Positions 6,675 through 10,959 of a stretch of 10,959 bases of DNA are shown here, piece by piece (the stretch's first letter is position 1; every line of letters begins with the position of its first letter). The notes beneath the pieces were generated by a model. That model saw nothing but the letters and a program-made list of their open reading frames with translations, was not told the origin of the DNA and did no database searches. The DNA is from an uncultured Peptococcaceae bacterium. Its GTDB lineage: Bacteria; Bacillota; Peptococcia; Peptococcales; Peptococcaceae. The stretch is from NCBI GenBank assembly GCA_900552455.1, contig URZX01000051.1, positions 1 through 10,959 on the forward strand. The letters run 5' to 3'. Position numbers and translations under genes: made by a program.

Positions 6675-7349
6675 TCAGAAGAGGAAATCCGTCGCCTCTC
6701 CATGATACACCCGACAAGGCAGCGTCGGATGTGGATCACTCGCCAGCGCACCATCACGCAGCGCCCGTGCATCCGCCAGATCCCGCGCGATACAGCCCGC
6801 ATCGATCGGGCATGCACTGTGGCACGGCAGCACCGTCACATCTGCCGGGATCAGCTGCTCCAGCTTTTCCAGACTCGTAATGTACGCATCCAGATCGCGA
6901 TGCCCGCCGAACATAAAGATCGGCCCACCGCTCTGCACACTGTCCCCCGCCAGCAAGATCCCCTTCGCTTCGTCGTAAAACGCCAAGCTCCCCGCCGAAT
7001 GCCCAGGGATCGCGATCACACGAAAACGATAGTCCCCGCACGCCACAATCTCCCCTTCGTCCAGCGGCGCAAGCGCGATCGATCCATCCTGCACCAGCGG
7101 CCAGTCACCAGCGTTCATACGACAGCTGCCAAAATCCGCCAGCCCGCCGCTGTGATCCGGGTCGCCGTGCGTCATCACCACATCGATCGGCAGATCCGTC
7201 AGCGCGCGCACCGTTTCCAGCACCCCACTGTCCGCAAATCCCGCATCAAAAAGCAGCGCCCGCTCCTCGCCGATCACCAGAAACTGCCGCACTCGCTCAT
7301 CCTTCAGCGCATACAGCCCCGCGAACAATTCTCTCGTTTTTAACATCAT
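6675..7349 (-). CDS. Metallo-beta-lactamase-fold hydrolase
   Basis: A 224-residue cytoplasmic protein of the MBL-fold hydrolase superfamily, usually binding two metal ions at the active site. Seen: motif 2 as THGDPDH (60-66; His61, Asp65, His66), motif 3 GHSAGS with His117, motif 4 AGDS with Asp136, and motif 5 His177 in LPCHSACP. The second His of the canonical HxHxDH is Asp63. Length and motif spacing fit small glyoxalase-II-like or related hydrolases. The substrate cannot be told. The chain starts with two consecutive ATG codons, 7349 and 7346. GGAGG at 7354-7358 is 4 nt from the first and 7 nt from the second, so the second is equally likely. A terminator hairpin lies directly upstream of this ribosome binding site. 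No terminator follows the gene. Confidence 0.88.
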   Translation of the reverse strand: MMLKTRELFAGLYALKDERVRQFLVIGEERALLFDAGFADSGVLETVRALTDLPIDVVMTHGDPDHSGGLADFGSCRMNAGDWPLVQDGSIALAPLDEGEIVACGDYRFRVIAIPGHSAGSLAFYDEAKGILLAGDSVQSGGPIFMFGGHRDLDAYITSLEKLEQLIPADVTVLPCHSACPIDAGCIARDLADARALRDGALASDPHPTLPCRVYHGEATDFLF

Positions 7350-7367
7350 ACACCCTCCTCATAAACG

Positions 7368-7397
7368 AAAAAAGGCCCCGAACCCTCGGAGCCTTTT
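7368..7397 (-). terminator. Terminator of the 74-residue acidic protein gene
   Basis: On the minus strand AAAAGGCTCCGA pairs with TCGGGGCCTTTT (one G-T wobble) around a 4-nt loop, ending in six Ts (7373-7368). It follows the small gene by 16 bases. The T run ends 9 bases before the MBL ribosome binding site, leaving no space for an MBL promoter. It therefore also governs how much transcript enters the MBL gene. Confidence 0.85.
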
Positions 7398-7413
7398 CAT
7401 TGGACGTTTGTCA

Positions 7414-7638
7414 TTATTCTTCGTCGTCGCAAACAACCTGCACACCAAACTTGGATGCAGTTTCAACAACATTGTCGCAACCGTCGAAGTCCTGAACATG
7501 GATCGCATTCTTATCGTCTGCAGCTTCGGAATCTTCGTCGTTGCAAACAACCTGAACGCCAACCTTGGAAGCAACTTCCTTAACGTCTTCACAATATTCA
7601 TCTTCGACAAAATCACGTAAATCAACACGCTGAGTCAT
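7414..7638 (-). CDS. Small acidic protein with duplicated two-cysteine motif
   Basis: A 74-residue protein that I do not recognise. It is strongly acidic and consists largely of two copies of a 20-residue unit, at residues 16-35 and 54-73. Each unit begins with Cys, has ASK in the middle, and ends GVQVVC followed by an acidic tail. All four cysteines (16, 32, 54, 70) lie in the units with Cys-x15-Cys spacing. The DNA of the two units is also clearly related, so this is an internal duplication. No signal peptide or membrane segment is present. The coding call rests on a good ribosome binding site (AAGGAG 7648-7653), a consensus-like promoter, a terminator, and a conserved-looking duplication. 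The cysteine and acid pattern could bind metal or form disulfides, but that is inference. Promoter strength suggests high expression. Confidence 0.8.
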   Translation of the reverse strand: MTQRVDLRDFVEDEYCEDVKEVASKVGVQVVCNDEDSEAADDKNAIHVQDFDGCDNVVETASKFGVQVVCDDEE

Positions 7639-7660
7639 AGTCGTTCACTCCTTAGTCTTA

Positions 7661-7673
7661 GTATGAAACATAC
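7661..7673. repeat. Short palindrome in the leader of the 74-residue gene
   Basis: GTATG-AAA-CATAC lies about 10-22 bases after the predicted transcription start and upstream of AAGGAG. It could be a small operator or a leader hairpin. Its outer bases match those of the palindrome at 7999-8015. Confidence 0.4.
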
Positions 7674-7689
7674 GTTTTACTGTATCCTT

Positions 7690-7718
7690 ATTATAACTGT
7701 TTTCCGATGAATGTGCAA
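7690..7718 (-). promoter_or_regulatory. Promoter of the 74-residue acidic protein gene
   Basis: A perfect TATAAT (7695-7690) lies 17 bp after TTGCAC (7718-7713) on the minus strand. This is a sigma-A-like promoter at ideal spacing. Transcription would start about 7683, leaving a leader of about 45 nt. Confidence 0.7.
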
Positions 7719-7764
7719 TAATCGTTTAACAATTCTCTTTTGATATATCAAATAGCACAGCGAT

Positions 7765-7839
7765 TTATTTCTGTTGTACGACAGTAGGTGTTTTACGACC
7801 ACTGCGCCATGTTTTTAATGCAAGCCCCGTCACAATCAT
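7765..7839 (-). CDS. Possible 24-codon ORF overlapping the 48-residue gene
   Basis: An ATG overlaps the stop codon of the upstream small gene in an ATGA arrangement and opens 24 codons (beginning MIVTGLALKTW, ending VVQQK) before TAA. The overlap is typical of translationally coupled pairs such as antitoxin-toxin genes. However, the product is far too short to be a complete RelE/ParE-type toxin and has no motif I recognise. It may be a decayed remnant or a chance frame. There is no separate ribosome binding site. Confidence 0.2.
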   Translation of the reverse strand: MIVTGLALKTWRSGRKTPTVVQQK

Positions 7840-7982
7840 TGAACGCCAAAATGTTCTTCTCGCAAATTCTTCAGCGCTTTCGTTGCAGCGATCAGCTCAC
7901 CATTCTCTGCGAATTCCAGCTCCGCCTCGCGAATCGCTGCATCCACTTCATTTTCATGCAACAATTTTTCTTTCGCATCCAT
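7836..7982 (-). CDS. 48-residue protein, antitoxin-tail-like, unrecognised family
   Basis: A short gene coding for 48 residues, beginning MDAKEKLLHENEVDAAIREA and ending LREEHFGVQ. It is charged, probably mostly alpha-helical, and has no cysteine. Coding support: GGAGG (7992-7996) lies 9 nt before the ATG at 7982, an extended -10 promoter stands just upstream, and a perfect palindrome overlaps that promoter. The C-terminal half, with alternating acidic and hydrophobic residues and the ALKNLREEHFG ending, recalls the tails of small Phd/YefM- or RelB-type antitoxins. The usual N-terminal DNA-binding part is missing, so this is only a resemblance. No intact toxin gene follows; the next 75 bases hold only a doubtful 24-codon frame. 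It might also be a free-standing small regulator. Confidence 0.6.
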   Translation of the reverse strand: MDAKEKLLHENEVDAAIREAELEFAENGELIAATKALKNLREEHFGVQ

Positions 7983-7998
7983 TATTATCGCCCTCCTT

Positions 7999-8015
7999 GT
8001 ATGATTCAATCATAC
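7999..8015. promoter_or_regulatory. Palindromic operator candidate at the 48-residue gene
   Basis: GTATGATT-C-AATCATAC is a perfect 8+1+8 inverted repeat. It covers the -10 box (8009-8014) and the expected transcription start of the 48-residue gene, just upstream of its GGAGG. A dimeric repressor bound here would shut the promoter. Autoregulation by the downstream product is a natural but unproved guess. Confidence 0.6.
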
Positions 8016-8038
8016 CACGTTCCACTCATGACCACCAA
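8009..8038 (-). promoter_or_regulatory. Promoter of the 48-residue gene
   Basis: TGGTATGAT on the minus strand (8017-8009) is an extended -10. TTGGTG (8038-8033) lies 18 bp upstream of TATGAT as a weak -35. It starts immediately after the terminator of the secreted protein gene, so the small gene is an independent unit. Confidence 0.55.
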
Positions 8039-8039
8039 C

Positions 8040-8073
8040 AAAAAACCCCCGTCCCATTTCTGAGACGAGGGTT
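8040..8073 (-). terminator. Terminator of the secreted stalk-domain protein gene
   Basis: On the minus strand AACCCTCGTCTCA pairs with TGGGACGGGGGTT. This gives a 13-bp stem with two G-T wobbles and a GAAA tetraloop, running into six Ts (8045-8040). It starts about 37 bases after the stop codon. This is the strongest terminator in the window, fitting a heavily transcribed gene. Confidence 0.92.
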
Positions 8074-8110
8074 GTGATTCACTCAGTCAGAGTGTGATCG
8101 TCAACGACGA

Positions 8111-10795
8111 TTACTTCTGGAATACAACAGAACCAGTAGTACCTTCAGCTGTGTAGAGTGGGGTTACAGTGAAGCCCAGAGCTTCAGCAGCGAAACGGAT
8201 TGGTACATAGGTACGTTCGCCCTGGATAACAGGTTCGGTATCCATGGTCTGTTCTGCACCGTTTACGGTGTAGGTTTCTTCACCAACGGTCATAACGATC
8301 TGGGTGTTTGCATCGTAGTTGATGGTAACGGTGCGAGCATCGTTGTCCCAGATAACTTCAGCGTCGAACGCTTCAGCCAGTGCACGGATAGGAACCATGG
8401 TTCTCCAGTTGCTGTCCACAAATGGAGCAGCGTCGCCAGTGATGATCTGGTTGTTAACAACGTATTCGGTAGAACCGATGGTCATAACAACACTGCGGCC
8501 AGCGAGAGGATCAGCAGCACCAACGGTGTAGTTGAGGGTACCAGCTGCGATGATCTTACCCGTTTCAGTATCAACAATGGTTACAACAATTTCCAGTTCG
8601 GTTTCCTGACTGGCGTAAACAGTCAGAGCGCCTTCGCCATTCTTTACCCGGCCATTAGGTTCTACACTAACTTTTGCATCGTCGTTGCTGGAATCAATAG
8701 CAACAACTTTTACCTTGCCGGAAATGTTCTTAGCAACATCGCCGTCGCTGTTCAGAACGCTCAAGTCAACTTTGTTGTATTCGTTAACAGGACCTTCAAC
8801 TGGATCAATTTCCAAGCTGTATTCGTTGTAGGAAGAAACGATGGTCAGTTCTTTTTCAACAAGGCCATAGTCCTTCACGGAAGCCTGAACCTTTACAACA
8901 GACCCAATAACGCCCTGATGTTCAATGGTGTCTGGTTTCAAAGTAAAGCTATTGCCACCAGTAAGATCTTCCAATGCCAAAGCACTGTTGGTTGCGTTCC
9001 AGTTGAAATTCTTTGGACCTGCAACTTTTACGCCATTAGCATCGACATAGACGAGACTTACTTCAGCGGTAGTGCCAAGAGTAATCTGGTCGTCAAGTAC
9101 AATATCATTTCCACCGGTAATATCGGTAATATTGAGTTCAACGTCTTTGATCTTACCAAATTCAGCAGCGTTAAAGGTAACGGTAGCATTATCGTTTTCG
9201 CTGTCAACACCGTTGAGAGCAACACGAACTTCGTATTTACCTTCGGTCAAAACATCACTGCCCTTAGTTGCATCAACTTTCAAAGTATAGAAGCCGTCGC
9301 CAACTTCTACAACCTTCAGAGCAGAAGCAGTCAGAGAGGATTTTGCAGCGCGCTCTCTTACATCAATAACAAAATCTGTTGTTTTAAGGCCTTCAACAGC
9401 GTTGCCTTTTTCATCAGTTACTTTAAATTCAACAGCATCGCCGAGATTAGCATTGACCGCCTTGGTCCACTGAGTGTCGGTGGTTGCCAATACATAGCCG
9501 CCAGTCTTGGTGCGGTCGATGTTAGTAGCGGTGGTCTTCTGAGCGATAACAAGTACATCGTAAGATACGTCAGTAGCTTCATCGGTAACAGTGATCACAG
9601 CATTCTTCTGGCTATGCATAGCAAATGAAGTTTTAAATGTACCAGTGTTGGAAGTGTTGTCGCTGGTATTGTCAAATTCAACAACGGTGTTTGGTTCGTT
9701 TGCGGTGAACTTAATGGTCTGATTCAATGCATCGGAGCCATCTTTGTTAAACGCTTTACCATTCAAAACAACTCTGTCAATGCCATCAAAATTGAAGCCA
9801 TCAACTTTAGTTAAATCCAAAGTATAGGTTTTAGCGTCTTCATCATATTTGAAAGCATCATTACTAACTACTTCTTCATTAGTCGCAACGTTCTCATCAA
9901 TCCAGCTAGCGGTGAGTTCCATGCTGTCAACAGCAGTGGTATCGGTAACAGTAACTTTGGTAGCACCAATCAATTTTCCAGTAGCATCTTCTGCATATAA
10001 GGTATATTCACCTGCACGAGAGAATTGGACATCCAGATCCAAACCATTAGTAGCATCTACTTCATACACATAAGCAGGACCACTAACAGTCTGACCATTT
10101 ACAGTCATGTAACTGGTTTTTGAATCGGTGCGAGAATCGATTGCATATACATCGACATCATTCAAAGGAGCGTTGGTTGCATGACTATCATAATCATTGA
10201 TCTTAAAGGTGGTGGTCAGGTCTTCGTTCATGTCAACAGTTGCAGTTGCCTGAAGCACGCCATTATCATCCATTACACCATATTCAGACTTGGAACGGTC
10301 TGCTGCATTAGCAGTGGTGAAAGAAACGCCCTTTTCAACAAGTGCAGCACTTCTAGAACTAACTTGATCAGCTACAGTCGAACCGTCGTTCTTCGCTACA
10401 TAGATGGTGTAAGTACCAACTTTAGTAAAGGTAAGGGCGATGCTCATCTTTGCTGATGCATTCTGATAGTATACATTATCTTTGCCCTTACCAAAACCCT
10501 TGTGAATGTTCCAACCGGTAGTAGAAGTAGTAACATCTGTTCCTACTTCTAATGCATTACCCTGTGCATCTTCTGCCCAAACAATAATGTTTTTACCACC
10601 AGCGGAATACTCAGTGACATCACTGTCTGTTAAACTAATATCTACTGTAGCTGTATTGTAATTGGTAGAATTTGTATTACCAGTTACAGTATAGGTACTA
10701 ACAGTAGTATCTGCGAAAGCAGCAGCTGGTACGAGGGTCAGCACAAATGCTGCCATGGTTACCAGCGCTACAATCTTTTTAGAGATCTTATTCAA
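8111..10795 (-). CDS. Secreted surface protein with C-terminal copper-amine-oxidase-N-like (stalk) domain
   Basis: An 894-residue exported protein. Seen: a signal peptide (positive MNKISKK, hydrophobic 8-26, probable cleavage after AFA at 28), then a long acidic, Thr/Asp/Asn/Val-rich, apparently beta-rich region. Two related units carry GTYTIYV (127-133) and GEYTLYA (262-268), like Ig-type modules. The last 126 residues (from about 769) are two copies of the copper-amine-oxidase N-terminal fold, called the stalk domain. They carry RTMVPIRALAEAF...WDNDARTVTI and RTYVPIRFAAEALGF; the second copy has lost its closing Trp motif. I see no cysteine in the whole chain, as in many S-layer and adhesin-like proteins, and no SLH or LPXTG anchor. 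The start is TTG at 10795, chosen because GGAGG (10804-10808) is 8 nt away and the signal peptide follows; no ATG fits. Codon use looks more AT-rich and restricted than in the neighbours, suggesting high expression. A structural or surface-layer role is inferred. Confidence 0.88.
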   Translation of the reverse strand: MNKISKKIVALVTMAAFVLTLVPAAAFADTTVSTYTVTGNTNSTNYNTATVDISLTDSDVTEYSAGGKNIIVWAEDAQGNALEVGTDVTTSTTGWNIHKGFGKGKDNVYYQNASAKMSIALTFTKVGTYTIYVAKNDGSTVADQVSSRSAALVEKGVSFTTANAADRSKSEYGVMDDNGVLQATATVDMNEDLTTTFKINDYDSHATNAPLNDVDVYAIDSRTDSKTSYMTVNGQTVSGPAYVYEVDATNGLDLDVQFSRAGEYTLYAEDATGKLIGATKVTVTDTTAVDSMELTASWIDENVATNEEVVSNDAFKYDEDAKTYTLDLTKVDGFNFDGIDRVVLNGKAFNKDGSDALNQTIKFTANEPNTVVEFDNTSDNTSNTGTFKTSFAMHSQKNAVITVTDEATDVSYDVLVIAQKTTATNIDRTKTGGYVLATTDTQWTKAVNANLGDAVEFKVTDEKGNAVEGLKTTDFVIDVRERAAKSSLTASALKVVEVGDGFYTLKVDATKGSDVLTEGKYEVRVALNGVDSENDNATVTFNAAEFGKIKDVELNITDITGGNDIVLDDQITLGTTAEVSLVYVDANGVKVAGPKNFNWNATNSALALEDLTGGNSFTLKPDTIEHQGVIGSVVKVQASVKDYGLVEKELTIVSSYNEYSLEIDPVEGPVNEYNKVDLSVLNSDGDVAKNISGKVKVVAIDSSNDDAKVSVEPNGRVKNGEGALTVYASQETELEIVVTIVDTETGKIIAAGTLNYTVGAADPLAGRSVVMTIGSTEYVVNNQIITGDAAPFVDSNWRTMVPIRALAEAFDAEVIWDNDARTVTINYDANTQIVMTVGEETYTVNGAEQTMDTEPVIQGERTYVPIRFAAEALGFTVTPLYTAEGTTGSVVFQK

Positions 10796-10809
10796 TTATA
10801 TTCCCTCCC

Positions 10810-10959
10810 AATAAATTTTCTGCGGTGCTTTGCCGCCCGCATTCGGCGTTGGGGTTCCCTGCCCAACTCAGGCTGGCTGACTCGGGACTCGCCGCCCGCG
10901 CCTGCCTGTACGTCCACGACCGCGTCAGCGGTTGCGTCCGGGACTGGTCGAATCATCCC
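10810..10959 (-). promoter_or_regulatory. Structured GC-rich 5' leader of the secreted protein gene (partial)
   Basis: The stretch upstream of the ribosome binding site is very GC-rich and full of complementary segments. On the minus strand CAGGC-A-GGC pairs with GCC-A-GCCTG and encloses CGGG/CCCG. GTTGGG then pairs with CCCAAC, and TGCGG with CCGCA. Near the edge CGACC pairs with GGTCG and CCGC with GCGG. No promoter is visible inside it, so transcription starts beyond the window and the leader exceeds 150 nt. It could be a riboswitch, a stabilising leader or an unknown structured RNA. I cannot assign it to a known class. Confidence 0.5.

Noticed and set aside
10810..10959. c-di-AMP (ydaO) riboswitch call for the right-edge leader
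   Set aside because: GGGATGATTC and GTCAGCCAGCC loosely recall conserved ydaO blocks in the right order, but the second block pairs better in a local stem (CAGGC-A-GGC with GCC-A-GCCTG) and the 5' part is outside the window. Cobalamin was considered too: the GAGTCAG string is suggestive, but the expected flanking elements are missing.

Overview
The window looks like chromosomal DNA of a Gram-positive-type anaerobe (Firmicutes/Bacillota, Clostridia- or Negativicutes-like). Supporting signs are strong GGAGG-type ribosome binding sites at almost every gene, compact intergenic regions with intrinsic terminators, a secreted protein ending in a copper-amine-oxidase-N-like (stalk) domain, and an over-long MacB-type fused ABC exporter. 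The genus cannot be fixed from this sequence. Every gene I can support lies on the minus strand; long open frames on the plus strand are shadows.

Reading from the left: a Bcr/CflA-type MFS drug exporter (129-1322), then a TauE/SafE-type anion exporter (1462-2211). Next comes an AAA_14/DUF4143 ATPase (2414-3637) bracketed by TGCGACAAAT...ATTTGTCGCA palindromes. Then a 922-residue ABC ATPase/permease fusion (3819-6587), a metallo-beta-lactamase-fold hydrolase (6675-7349), a 74-residue acidic protein built from a duplicated two-cysteine motif (7414-7638), and a 48-residue protein too short for routine ORF calling (7836-7982). Last is an 894-residue secreted, cysteine-free surface protein starting at TTG (8111-10795). 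The right edge (about 10810-10959) holds a GC-rich structured leader of that last gene.

Most genes look like single-gene transcription units, each with its own promoter, terminator or both. The theme is transport and cell surface: two or three exporters and one abundant-looking secreted protein. Two genes (MFS exporter, MBL hydrolase) have an intrinsic terminator placed directly before the ribosome binding site, so their expression seems to need read-through or antitermination.

The best candidate for an undescribed system is the ATPase unit at about 2334-3758. A 47-bp palindromic sequence occurs as a direct repeat (44/47 identical) on both sides of the gene, and a third, diverged copy lies inside the ATPase promoter. 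This suggests a small mobile or autoregulated cassette. The 48-residue gene, whose promoter carries a perfect 8+1+8 palindrome, is the second candidate.
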